Shown in pieces: positions 26,291 through 38,432 of a stretch of DNA of 64,000 bases (positions are counted from its first letter, which is position 1; each line of letters opens with the position of its first letter). Made by a program: the position numbers and the translations under genes. The DNA lies in the NCBI GenBank assembly GCA_035048815.1, contig JAUCBN010000016.1, positions 5,572,501 through 5,636,500 of the forward strand, in the 5' to 3' direction. The notes below the pieces were generated by a model. That model worked only from the letters and a program-made list of their open reading frames with translations, ran no database searches and was not told where the DNA came from. The stretch comes from Abelmoschus esculentus (taxonomy: Eukaryota > Streptophyta > Magnoliopsida > Malvales > Malvaceae).

Positions 26291-28369
26291 ATCTGGTAAA
26301 TAAAGATTTTTGTTCAAATCCGCATCTTAAAGCAGAAAATCTTGCTTAACTTTATCTTCTTTGTTGAGATATTTCTCCTCAAATAGAAATCTGTATTGAT
26401 CTCTGTTGACCTTCTAAAATGTTTGATTTCAAATTTCCTTCCTCTAAGATCTTTCCTTGTCCTGATCTGGATTGCTTTGTTAATCTTGCAAATTCCTGTT
26501 AAAATTAACCAAAAATATTGTGAATGCATGGGTTAGCATGTTTTACCCTATGGATGCCTAACCATATCATGCATGAACCATGGTCATTGAGGGACACTTA
26601 AATTCTTCATTGAACATTTTTCTGTCATGACGATATTTCACATCAACAATTTTGTACTCTGTCTAATCTTCTTGAGCTCCATATTTTTATCTTTTGATGC
26701 GCCTCCATTGTTGGTGCTGCCACATTGGATTCTGCTGCGTTCGGTCTTCTACCTCGACCTCTACATAGCTTTTCTACCATTTCGGTTCTGGATATTCCTA
26801 CATGTACAAAAATTGTAGTAATATCTGCATTCTCTATAAATATTAACTTTGTATGTGGTGATAACGGAATATCTAATATTTGAGCAAAGAATATATGATT
26901 CGGTTCAAGTGGGTGTATAATAGGTGCATAAAGTACCATAAGAAGGGTAGTAAATGACTGCCTTTTAGGCACTCATCAAATACCCCCAAACTCGAACTAT
27001 TGCTTGTCCTCAAGCAATGTCAAACATCAAATTGCTAAACCTTACTCCCCTTTGGTCTTACTCTTCCATCTATTCTCTTCACCATGGTCATGTCTATCTC
27101 TCCGTTTTAGCCACTAGTTTATCCAAGGACTTCTACTAAGAAACAAACTCTAGGGCTAGGTGAGTGTGTGTTTAATGGACAAGGCTGATTCAAGGTTTTC
27201 TTAGATAAACTCTAAGTTCAAGACAAGTAGAATCTTGGATTAGCTATCTCCTTAAAACAACAAGTCTTGAGCCAATTTCGGGCACCTCAAGATATGTGTT
27301 TTTTATTTCTTTCTTTGTTTTTTTTATTTATTCTTTTTCTTTTGTAGCACCTATTTAGCATACTAGAGCCAATTTCGGGCACCTCTAGTATGAAGGAGAG
27401 CAAAACTAGAGCCGATGATAGGCACCTCTAGTTATTTTTCCAACAAGTTCTAAGTCTTTATCACATAAGTTTATTAAAAGAACTCCTAAATCAAACAAGT
27501 CCAAAAAGTGTTTTTTTGTCTAACCCTAAAGTAAGCTTCTAAGTTTTATTCCATGAGTATCCTATGGTTATCCCTTCAAAACAGTACTTGGCCATGGTAA
27601 GGAGAAAAATTTCTATAGCCTTAAAGGAGTAAACTAAAGCAAAGCTGACATAAGGCAGTACAAGATTACAAACTTAAATTCAAGAAAAGAGAATATATAA
27701 AACATTTTCAGAAAAAATTACTCCCTTTTATGGTATTGTCGCGTCATTGGGTAGCCTCGACAGTGCTTCTACACCTTCAATCTCCCCAAAACTCAAACCG
27801 GGCATTGTCCTCAATGCTCAAATCACACAGCAGATAAAATTAATAAAAGATAGAAAAGGGAGAGTTTCTTGGAAAGATTCTAAGAAGAATAAAAGAGTTT
27901 TGAGATTGTAACGAATATAACAAGAGAGAGATTGAGTAAACAATTCTAAAGAAAAAAGAATGCAAGAGTTAATAGTTCAAGAGAAAGAATGTGCTTATAT
28001 AGGCCTTGGCTATGTAGTCATTTGAACTACTCGCCGTTTGGTCTTTACTGTTGTTTGCATATACTGTCATGACAAGAATCTCGGCAAACTAGTTGTTACC
28101 CTGTTCTGCTCGTTGGGACTGTTACGGCTCTGACACTATGCACTGGCATGGCAGCAGACTTCCTGCTGTGAACTACTTTTCTATTATTTCTGCTTTATTG
28201 TCCTAACCTAAAAAGATAAACATCAATAAACATTTAAATAATGAAAAGATAATTATTCCTAAATACCATAATTAAGAGAATTCATGAAAATACTAAATAA
28301 AATAAAAGAGAAAATTAATATAAAATAAGAATATAAAGAAAACTTATGGAGGATCATTTCCGATATTTC

Positions 28370-29401
28370 TTATAGTTCATCCGCACCCTTCATCGAGTTA
28401 CAATTCTGCCCAAAAAGGTTTGAACCATAATGAATACGGGTAGTCCTCTTTGTATTATCTTGGTGGAAGTGTCTTTCTTTCGTGTTCTTTTGTAATCCAT
28501 GTATGTCCTTCATCTTGATATTGTTTTTTCGTTGTCGTGGCAATTGCTGTGATAGCCAATTGTCATGGCAATCTTTTGCGAAAATTCGGTGTAAATCAAG
28601 TGAAGAACCATCTCTCTTGAAGTCTTCAAGAATCAACCCACATTGTTTCTTATGCTTCTCAGTAATCTCCATCAGTAGAGACTTTGGCTTGGAATTAATA
28701 TTAGATGGAGTTACCATAGAAATATCATCTTCCAAACAATCATATCCTATTTGTGATGGCTTCAAATCTTATAACGTTGACTCCTCAAAATATACTTGCA
28801 ATGGAAGAGATGAGTTTTTAAAGAATCCAAAAGGTTCATTCAGTACCATCTTATTTTCCATTATCATGATATTGTCATCTTGTTGATCGAACATGTCTTC
28901 GTGTAACAACCCCGACAGTTGTGAGTGAGAGTAATCCTCAGTTTTCTTTTTCAGCATCATTGCTGCGGTAACATCCTGGGAATCAGACTCCTCAAAATTT
29001 TCTAGAGCATTACTCTCATCGTCCTCGTTGAATGGTATCGTGACATTGCCCTGTTCAGGCTTCTCTACTGCCACGGCAGGACTCTCGGCAGACTCATCCA
29101 CTGTTTGACAGTCTTTCTCATCAACATGTTCTGGACTCAAAGGTTTCAGAATTTCCTCTTTGTCCTTTAGTGTTGGGATTTCAGTATCCCCAAGGATTGA
29201 TTGTTGAGTTATGTTATCCCTGGCATGCAATTGATTTTTCGAATCCCTCAAGGGTGCATCTAATCTAGCTATATGTGCATTCATGAACCTTGATTGCTCT
29301 GTCATAAATTCTTCAATTCTAGCCATTGATGCTTTCAATGTTTCCTTAAGTGAATTTGGATACTCTTGAGAAGAATTATATTGCCATGGCATATCTGACA
29401 T
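28370..29401 (-). pseudogene. Gag-like frame of the retroelement, interrupted by a stop
   Basis: The minus-strand frame starts MSDMPWQYNSSQEYPNSLKE at 29401 and runs 210 codons to an in-frame TAA at 28769-28771. The same frame then stays open to 28370, adding about 130 codons (LKPSQIGYDCLEDDI...). The opening resembles the linker after the Gag core in plant Ty3/gypsy elements (YPNSLKETLKA, then EEFMTEQSRF). The middle is acidic and the end basic. No zinc knuckle is seen. It agrees in strand with the LTR, primer site and polypurine tract. Family resemblance is from memory and function is unknown. Confidence 0.5.
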
Positions 29402-30734
29402 TTCTTGTACTTGGTTCTGAAGTTGATCACTAATTTCATTCGGTATAACCTTGGTGACTGGCTCGGTCCAGCTTTCAACATGTTGTTCTTAACTTGAAAC
29501 ATCGACTCAAAACTTGCAAATTGATTTTATGCATCGTGTAATACTTTTAACTTTCTCTTTCATTTCGATAACTCCCGTTATCCATGAAAGTTGAACATCA
29601 AAACTAAGCTCGCAATTTTCTTTTTTTCTCTAAGTCTTCATTTGGCAGCGCCATATGAATGCCCCTAATTAATCCGCCAAATATCCAATTTCTGATTATC
29701 TTTGCCATTTAATCTTGTTTATCTCTATACTAAATTTGCCCTGAACCTGTCTTGAAGCTTAAATAAATGTTGATCCCAATAAATTTGGCTCTTTCATGTA
29801 GAAAAACTTGATTTTTCTATTGTTGGTGTTGTACCCATCTCTTGAAAACAGCTAAGAATCCTTTATCGAAAATGACTCTTCACGTTATTGTCCAAGAATG
29901 CCTAAATTACCCTTAATTTTGGCAGATATGCCCCATACTTGAAGTCTTCTGAAACACCCTTGTATTATTGATACTCGATCTCCTCAAATATTAACTCTAA
30001 TGCACTAAGTCTTTTTGAATAAATATTGTCTTCCACCTATATATCAAACCCTTTAGTTCATGACCATTATCTATACAACTAGCTAATGAATCGATACCTC
30101 TAATGCATGCAATATGAACTCACACACACACCACAAAAAAAGTGTTAGTATGGTGAAATAATAATCTGAACAAGAATAAATTAACTTGCAAAAAATAACC
30201 AAAGAACAATTTATGTCGTATAAAAATAACCAAAGAGCATGTTAAACAGAGAAATCCTAATTTGACGGCATTTCGACAGCATACCGTTTTATCTTATAGT
30301 CCTTATCTGGCTCTAAAAGGGGTGAGTTTCTACTCTATACATGTGGTTTTTGGTCTAGACACTGGGTTCCCGAACTGTCTTTACCGTCTACTGCAACGAT
30401 AAGACATCGATTCGATAGTATAGGTCCCTTACAACGGAGGTGAAGACCCCACGATGTGTAAGGTTAGTATATGGGAAGAAGATAAAAATCCGAAACTCGG
30501 AGTTGGAGAGCATCACGTCGGATAATATCTAACTCTCACTTAAGGGTAAAAGCTCGGGTCGAGAGCTTATGCATGAATGATAGGATATATCGCAGAAATA
30601 AAAAATGTTACCCTCATTCAAACGATGTTCATTTAACAATAAAGAATTAAGTTAATATTTATATTCAAAATATCGGAATGTCACGTAAAAAATTTTAAAA
30701 AGTTAGGTCTAACTCACAAAAAAGAATTTTTAAC

Positions 30735-30753
30735 TCCCTAACAGAGTCGTCAA
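30735..30753 (-). other. Primer-binding site of the Tat/Ogre-like element
   Basis: On the minus strand TTGACGACTCTGTTAGGGA follows the LTR end by two bases. It differs by only a few bases from TGGCGACTCCGCTGGGGA, the tRNA-Arg type primer site known in Tat/Ogre-lineage elements. Confidence 0.7.
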
Positions 30754-30755
30754 AC

Positions 30756-33075
30756 TGTCGCGACCGTTTTAAAATAAAAAATGTGTGAAAAAATAGCCTG
30801 ACGATTAATCTTGAGAAATCCAAAATTTATTACTTTTAACCCAAAATTTAAAAAAATGTTTAGAATTTAATTTTAAAAATAGATTTGGAGTCGTCACCGA
30901 CCACTTTGGTAGGCCAGACACCATAAAACAAACCAGAGATTCGTTAAAAATATTTGGGTTCGGGAGTCGGTTACGTGTAAAGACGACCCTTAGAAACACT
31001 CAAAAATTGGTATCTTATTAATTACACATGGCATTTTGATATATTGAATATAGATATTAATTTAATTCTTTATTATTAAAAAAACACTACTTGAATTGAG
31101 GATATCCTTTTAATTAAAAATATATATTTCTTTTAAACTCGGGCCGAATGAGACGTCCTCTAGATAGGAAATCTCACCCAAATTTAAAGAAATATAAATT
31201 TCACCTCAAAAGGTTTAAATGCATGACCATTTATTTATCTTGTTCATTTTATGTTCAAACCTAGGAAGGCTTCATTAATTAAATATTAAAACCCTATTTA
31301 AATTATTAATTTCACCAAGTGTATGATAATATTCGAATGCTCGGACACTACCATCTTGTCACTTAACAAAATTAATAACTTTACTAATGTCACTAATTAT
31401 TTACCTACCAATTTTATTTAATTCTAAACCTAAATTATTTTATCAAGTTCTAGGTTTTAATAACACATGAATTCGATACCAAAGTACACTCTTTAGGCCA
31501 ACATCATGGTACGTCAAAACACCGGTCTCTCAGTGTATCCGAGGTATAAGATTCAAATACTATCGTTACTAATTATCTCCCTAATTAATTAATTAATTAA
31601 TTAATTAAAGCAATTAATCCTAGAAGGCTCTAAATTAATTAACTAAATGATGATTAAGTGATCTCCTAACAAATATGCCAAGTGATTTTTTAAAACGAAA
31701 CATAATTAAATAAAATAAAACAAATAAGCAAAATAAAGGAACTAAATTACTTTTTATTAGAAATATGGGAAGTCCAAATTACAACAAGGTAATTAAATTG
31801 AGAAGGGACTTACATGATAAAAGACCAAAATTAAATACAAGAGTTTGACTTTAGGGGATGAATTAGATTTAATTAAGTTTAATTAATTTTAAAGTTTAGA
31901 ATCTTTAATTAAATTAATCGCTTAATCAAATTTTCTTAAGCTTTAAATTTTAATTAATCCTAATTAAAGTCAAATTTGATGAAAATTTAGTTCTAAGCTT
32001 CACTTAGGCTAAATTAGATCTTATTAGGTTAAATTAATTTTAAATTTTATCTTAGAAACTAAATTAAATTCAACTAAGAACCTAATTAAATAATTCCTAA
32101 GCCTTAAAATTAAATTAACACCTAATTAACATCTAATATTTGATTAAATTTTGAACTTGGGGTTCGATCTAGAGTGAAACTAAGGACTTAATTGAGTGAA
32201 TTTTAGAGTTTTAAGGGTTAATTAGGGTGTTTGGGGACCAAAATGAATAACAGTCTAAAGCTCGAAGGACTCATAGGAGAAAACTCCCTTGTTTTCTCAC
32301 AAACACTAAAAACCTAGAAAAACTTCTCATTTTGGATCAAAACACACATATTTTAACATGATGTTCATCTTGTTCTACAATGAACATGAAGAACACTATG
32401 AACACCAACCCAAAACACCATGAACTCCGCCCATAGATCCAACCTACCATCACTCCGGTGAGTTCGTCGGCGACCACCGTCCGAACATTCCGGTCACCAC
32501 TTCCGGCACCGGTGAACTCGTCGAAAACCTCTAAAACCACCGAAAACATCTCGGAAACTCAATTTTTAGATCTAAACACCATAAACGCACTTAAATCTTA
32601 CCCCTAATCATTCAAAAACCACTCGGATGATACCCTAAAAACACTTAAATCTACCCGGATTTCTCCCTAAAATCGAAAATAACAGAGATGAACCAAAAGC
32701 AACTAACGAGAGAAAAACAAAACAAAACAAGGGCTTACCTCCTCAATCCATCGAAAATCTCTTTCGATTGCCCTCTTGTCGATCCAAACTCTCAGATTCA
32801 AACTTTTAGCTCTTTTCATTCCATTCCCCTTTTTTCAGATTCAAAGGTCTCTATTTAAAGGATTTTTCAACAATCCTAACTCAAATCAAAAACTATCAAA
32901 TCCCTAAAAATTCTCCTACTATCCCTCAACACAATCCCCACTAAATCTAAAACTCTCCCATATCTTCAAATTTTCTGTTTTTTTTTTTATTTTTTTTTGT
33001 ATTCTTTATCTTTTTATTTGATTTTTCAGTTATTTATTTTATTATTATTTTTTAAAAAAGAAATTCGTGTTAACA
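30756..33075 (-). repeat. Right (5') LTR of Tat/Ogre-like element, 2320 bp
   Basis: On the minus strand it begins TGTTAACACG and ends GCGACA, keeping the TG...CA ends of LTRs, with the primer-binding site directly after. It is nearly identical to 23490-25464 from position 31060 onward. The high similarity of the two copies indicates an insertion much younger than the surrounding LINE. Confidence 0.82.
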
Positions 33076-33447
33076 CAAACAGATTTAGCCTTAATGCAAT
33101 CTCGTAAACACATGTAAGATATCTTCCGTACCGTCGTTACAAATAGAACAAGAATCAATCGTTGTTAAGTGACACTTTACTCGCTCTTCGTTAGTTAGAA
33201 GCTTTTCCTGAAAAGCCAACCAAAGGAATGTCCGAATACGTTGAGGCACACGAAGTTTCCATAAAGACTTTCACACATTCAAAACAAGAGCAACCGACCT
33301 ACATAAAGAATCATAAGCTGATTTTGTTGAAAAAAGTTGTTTGGTTTCCCATCGCCAATAAGGGATGTCATCACCCAACAACGGATTTGGATCAGGTACA
33401 ACAACAATACGAAGCAAAATATTTTGCGGCGACACTAAACTAAGGCG
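33076..33447 (-). pseudogene. LINE remnant: reverse-transcriptase zinc-binding (zf-RVT) segment
   Basis: The minus-strand translation contains FSTKSAYDSL, WKLRVPQRIRTFLWLAFQEK, LLTNEERVKCH and CSICNDGTEDILHV, the typical zf-RVT region after the reverse transcriptase of plant LINEs, with an internal stop before KSLWKL. A one-base frame change near the end restores DCIKAKSV, where Trp is expected next; there the sequence is cut by the LTR end at 33075. This shows the LTR element jumped into a LINE. Confidence 0.7.
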
Positions 33448-34081
33448 ATTAATTGTAGATTTAAAAAAAATGCATTAATTGTACATTTGCTTTCTTTTTT
33501 TTAATATTTAAGTTTGTTCTCAAACCCCAAATCCTATTTTCGTCAATTATCAAAGAATTTGAAGTCTTTGACTGATATGCAAGCCTACCACCAAATAGAA
33601 AAACTGGTAGGGTTCTTAAGCCTACCATGCTACTGTAGGAAGTTTATCAGAAACTTGCTTTGCATGATTTTTCTAAGCTATTTCAAATAGAAAATGATGC
33701 TAACTCCATAGGAGTAGGGAGGAATACTCTTGCCATATCTCAACACAGCTGTAGGTCTTAATGTAGCAACTCAAATAAGAGTTGTTCTCCCTATGTCACT
33801 TATGTACCAAACGTTACATAAAGATGTTGAAAATATGCAAATAACATATAAATGAATTTTTGAGTCTCAAGATGCTCCAAGAGTTCAACTTGAAAAAAAA
33901 ATGAACACATTAATGGAGTCATAGCAAGTAACCTTGATGAGAAGAAATGGAATAAGAAAAAGGAAAGGACAGCAAAGAATATCTCTTACACCACTTAGCA
34001 AACAGCATTCAGTGTGTACAGAATGGATTGGGAAGAAGTCTGTCAAATCACAACTTCCTTTCAGTTTCTTTGTCTTTGTCG
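33448..34081. other. Spacer and 3' UTR of the kinesin gene
   Basis: No gene is supported. The part nearest 34082 follows the kinesin stop codon and is probably its 3' UTR; the rest is unremarkable spacer. Confidence 0.45.
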
Positions 34082-37000
34082 TTACTTCAGCACATTGGGT
34101 CTTTGTCGAGCGAAACCCGGCTGCATGATGTAGTCAGCGATGAACGTTAGATACAAACCAGAAATATGAACAAAGCAGGCTGCATTAGTTACAGAGACAA
34201 AAGCAAAGAAAACTCAAATATGCACGAAATGGAAGTAGCGTCGAAGGAATAGAGAACTTGAGAAGAAGTGCAAGCACTATATGTAGGATACCCTTTTTCT
34301 GCATATGTACATGACCTTAATGGTAAAATGAATCTACTCGAAACAAAAGACACAACGTGGAAAAAATATGTTGTACCTGAGGTAACATGGAGGGAGCTGC
34401 AACAGGTTCTGAAATGACATGGCTTCTAGTTTTTCTTCCATTGAGCGTAGTGACTGATGGGCTGTTAGCTGTTGTTATATCCCAGAAACTTCTTTTTTTG
34501 GCTGTTGCAACTGGTGATTGAAAACGATGACTTGGGCTCTTCAACTCCCCAGGGTTTGGTTCTTTCGGCCGCAAGCTAGCTTTTGTGGCAACCTTCTTCA
34601 CACCTACTTCTGATGTTTTTCCGCTCTTTTTTGAAAGCACATGAATAATGTCATCTTTCTGCTTTAACTGTGAGGCATGCTCTTTCTTCATTCTCACCAT
34701 TTCATGTTCTAATGCCTTCACGGTCAATCTAAGCTCTTTAACTGCCTCTTCTGCTCCTCTCTTTCTGGATTCTGGTGTGAAGCAGTTTCCGGTTAAGAAG
34801 GTGGATCTAGGTTTGCATTTCTCTTGTGTCTGGACCGTAGATGGAGTTGCGAGAGATGTAATAGAAGGAGTTGGAGAAGCATAAGCAGCTAAGGATTGTG
34901 CTTGAAGGGTTACCAACTTTTGCTGTTGGTAGGTCAGCTGTACCCGCAATTCACGATTTTCCTTCTGCAGTTCAAGCAGAAGCTTTGCCTGATCAGTTCC
35001 GGTTTCAGGTACTTCAATCACCTCCTCATTTGCCTCACAAGCCTGCAAGTTCAAGGAATAAGGTGTTCAAAAACAGTGGAAGATTCAACACAGAAACACA
35101 TGGTTAAGTGGTATACCATGAAACCAAATGAACATAACTTCTTTATAAGAAAATGAGCAAAGATTGACTAACCTTGGTTTGGATTTCCTTTGCCCGGTAA
35201 GCCCAGTGTAGGGTATTTTGTGTTTCACCAAATGAGAGATTGCTTGGACTGACATTAGCAATCATTACAGTGTTACAAGCCCCACCTAATGAGTCTTTCA
35301 AAAGTTGAGTGAGTTTCGAGTTTCTGTACGGTATGTGTTTTTTACCCTCAACAAGGGCATTGATGCAGCTGCTCAGCGCAAGAAGTGACCGATTAATGTT
35401 TGCACCCTCCAAGGATCTAAGTGTTCTCTGATCCGTTGCCAGGGCTCTTTCAGAACCAGCAAGATCTATGAGTGAAAGCTTTCCAACTCTATTAATGATA
35501 TTCATTGAAGCATCTTTGACTTGATATTCAACAACAACCTACACGAAAAGCAACTCATATCTATAAGAAGCTCATCAAATTAAAAGGACAAGCAAGTAAT
35601 TAGCTCTAGATTGTTACTGGTACCTGAAGAATTGCATGGGACCGTGAAGACGTTTCATTTGCCCGAGTTGGTTCAGTGGTTCGGTTTTGGTTTCCTCTTT
35701 GAAGCAATGCCATCACCTGCCACAGCCATGTAAAACTATTATACTCATTTCATTCAATCGTCTAAACCTTCTAAGGTATCATGGTTAATGAAACTTGGAA
35801 GTTTACTTCATCTGCAGAATAAGCACTGTACTGTGTAATCCCTGCTGCAACAATTCCCTGCAATACATTTGAGTAAACACTTTTTGAGGTGAAATCAAGG
35901 CATTTAAACTAAGAATTAAGCAAGATATAGAAGACTACTAATGTGTTTTGTAAAATTGTCCGTGTTTGCTTTAAATAGTTTTAAAAAACAATAATATTTC
36001 CTTGTATTTAACAACCATTTTAGCCAAAACATCAGCTATTCATATATTATGTAACAAAACACAGCCGAGTACATTTCTTTCTAATCAAATAAGTGATGAA
36101 ATGAAAATAGTAGCTTTTCTAGTTCGGCTAAAACACTTCCATAAGATTTTGATGATCTTAGGATAAACTTTATTGACATACAGGACAACATACAAAGTCC
36201 AAAAGAGAATAATATGATATTAGTATACTAGTACAACAAGTTTGCAAAGAAGTCGATAATAATATATATGATAAAAGCAAGTATTTTCAGATAATCTCAT
36301 TTAACAATGGGCAATCAAACAAGTTAAGTAGTTAAATTTCACGAAATTGCTTGGAAATACAGCTAAACAATGGAACTGAACAGTGGCAGATGTATGTGTA
36401 ATGTACTTTTTAAAGTTCATACATTCACTTTCAATTTTTTTAAATTTTATGAATTAGTCCTTGATTCTTTTAATATTTATGACTTGTTGTAACTGCGCTG
36501 AAATTTTAAAATTTCATGTGTGACCACCCTCAAATATTTTCTAAATCCACCACCGGAATTGAAGCAGTATAAAAATCATGGAGTTAAAAGCAAACCTGCT
36601 TATCTTCTCTCAGGACTAGAGGTCTTCCCGGTGAGAGTAAATCCCGGATGGTTTCATTGTAGACCTCGAGATAGGAGAGATGAACTGCATGGTTTCCATC
36701 AAAGCTCCTATGCCTAATATTTGTAAATAGATCTTTTATTGCCAAAGCCATTACACCTGGATTTTCCAAGGTGCCTAGCATTGTATAAGTTTTCCCAGCT
36801 CCTGTGGCACCATAGCAGAACACCGAGCCGTTCTGTCCCTGTAAAACTGCTTCTACAAGCTCTGCAGTCCTGAAAGTTCAAAATTGATTGGTTCTTAAGA
36901 AGTTAATTCACTGGGGGAAAAACCCTGAGAAACTTGTATTCATTTGATTCCATGAATGTTGAAACTTGAGTTAGGTTGAAGTTTCAAGCAACATTAGCAG

Positions 37001-38432
37001 TAGCATTTTCCTACCTCAAAATCCTATATTTTCTTTCGGTTAATAACCAATGCAAAATCTTGAAATAACACTACATTTTGTTAGTAATACGGATGCAAGT
37101 GTCCGGTAGTAGTAATGTAGTATATGTCTGAAACCAGTATGTATGTTTCTCCATGTATTTGAAGGGTCATACCCTTACACCCCTGTATGAATATGTATCA
37201 AACATGGGTAGTTCAGCGAGCAACATAGAAAAAAAAAAAGGCATCATTTCTCTACAACAAGCACGTTATTGATAAAAACAAGAGAAAACTAAGACACGAA
37301 GCCAAATTAAACCTCAACATAAGATGTATAAACGAAAGGGCAATGGTTTCAATGCTCAGTCAGATCCACAATCAGGAAATTCCATATATAGCTTGGAGAA
37401 ATACCTTTCTTAATGGATGAAAATTTTCCTAGTCTATAAACAGTTAAACAGAAAAAATAACCAAATGAAACAATGTCAAGGGTGAAAACTGACTGCAAAT
37501 CCTATCAAAATGGATTAATGCATATAACTTTTGGCCTTTTCAGGCTAATAACCTTACGTGGTTGAATAAACTTCATGTTGAGTAGTGGAATCGGGGAACG
37601 AAGCATCAAAACTAAAATGTCTGCCTCTAAGCCTCTTCAGTCTAAGATAATCATTTTCATTAGCAAACTCAGTCAAGTAAACATCTTTCTTATTCACAAT
37701 CTTGACACAACATCTTGAACCAGCTTCCTTTTCCTTCTTAGCCATAGGCCTAAGCCTTACAAACACGTGAATCCTACTCTCATTACCACCAACTCTCCCA
37801 TTTTTCTCAGTGTTGGCGTTGCTATCCATTTTCTCCAAATCTGGAACATCCCTAGCCCCCACCATTGACAACTTCCTCACCACCACCGCCGGTTTCGCCT
37901 TCTCCATAGTTGTTGCGGCTGTTGCCTTTCTTGCACAAGAAGAAAACCCAAGAATCCTATCAGTACCAACAGAAAGATTCTCCTTTGCATCATCCAACGG
38001 TGGTTGAGGCAACACATAAGTTCTAGTCACTGTAGGATTAGTCACCGTAGGCAATGTTGGCACGGTGTTTTCCCTCATAACATTGTTGAATTTGGGATCT
38101 TTTTGCTCTTTCTCGTCTTTCCTCTCTTGTCTTTTGCAAGAAGTGAGAAGATCAACACTTGGGTGAGACGTGAGACGCTTTTCTTGAGGACCAGGTTTTG
38201 GAGATGATGATGGGTTATTGTTTCTCAGAATTGCAGAAGCTTTCTTTTGCTGCTCATATAAAAGAGTCAAAGCTCTCATTTTTTCTTTCAATCCATGGTG
38301 TGGATTCCTCAATGTGAAATTGTTAGTAACATTGTTCATCTGGGTTTCTTCTTTTTCTTCATTTGATCTTCTGCTTCTGCTTCTTTGTTGCTCTTCTTGG
38401 AAGCTGATCTGAGACCTTGTTGACACCGGCAT
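34082..38432 (-). CDS. KIN-8A: Kinesin-8 motor protein (KIN-8A-like)
   Basis: A microtubule motor ATPase. Seven exons in consistent phase: 38432-37558, 36869-36596, 35857-35807, 35716-35624, 35538-35173, 35042-34377 and a 39-base last exon 34120-34082 (PGFARQRPNVLK, stop). The start MPVSTRSQ and the early block LKEKMRALTLLYEQQKKAS match plant KIN-8A; the upstream frame has no better ATG. The N-terminal extension of about 240 residues is followed by the motor: IHVFVRLRP, P-loop GATGAGKT (36788-36811), LSYLEVYNETIRDLLSP, switch I NETSSRSHA, switch II DLAGSE, and HIPYRNSKLTQLLKDSLGG. A coiled coil (about QAKLLLELQKENRELRVQL) follows, then a basic tail with RSFWDITTANSP. Total is about 790 residues, normal for the family. 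The motif usually read ADRAKEI is AYRAKEI here. Intron 1 and intron 2 hold repeat fragments. Confidence 0.93.
36370..36565 (-). repeat. Dispersed 'ggcggatttaga' repeat in kinesin intron 2, copy 1
   Basis: Reverse complement reads ggtggtggatttagaaaata, then tttgagggtggtcacacatg, then aaattttaaaatttcagcgc. The piece at 49432-49560 has the same order of phrases on the plus strand. The element class was not identified. Confidence 0.45.
37085..37235 (-). repeat. Dispersed repeat fragment in kinesin intron 1
   Basis: On the minus strand it begins ctatgttgctc and later has gggtatgacccttcaaatac. The piece at 47265-47460 in the helicase gene begins the same way and has ggggatatgacttttcaatg. Both look like old copies of the repeat noted at 16549. 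Confidence 0.35.

Larger units (their letters stand above)
25465..30755 (-). mobile_element. Internal region of non-autonomous Tat/Ogre-like LTR retroelement
   Basis: Bounded by a polypurine tract (25465-25477) next to the left LTR and a primer-binding site (30735-30753) next to the right LTR, both on the minus strand. The only coding trace is a broken gag-like frame at 28370-29401. No reverse transcriptase, integrase or protease motif was found in the six frames, so the element could move only with help. The interior around 26900-28350 is noncoding, with small repeats such as gccaatttcgggcacctc. It may itself contain pieces of other elements. Confidence 0.65.

Noticed and set aside
26643..26972. 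Minus-strand frame of 109 codons in the retroelement interior
   Set aside because: No match to Gag, Pol or accessory domains as known to me, and no partner frames; treated as a chance frame.
28482..28886. Plus-strand frame of 134 codons
   Set aside because: It is the antisense shadow of the gag-like frame on the minus strand, which has the better composition and the right strand for the element.
33934..34128. Plus-strand frame of 64 codons near the kinesin 3' end
   Set aside because: It overlaps the kinesin's small last exon in antisense and has no family resemblance.
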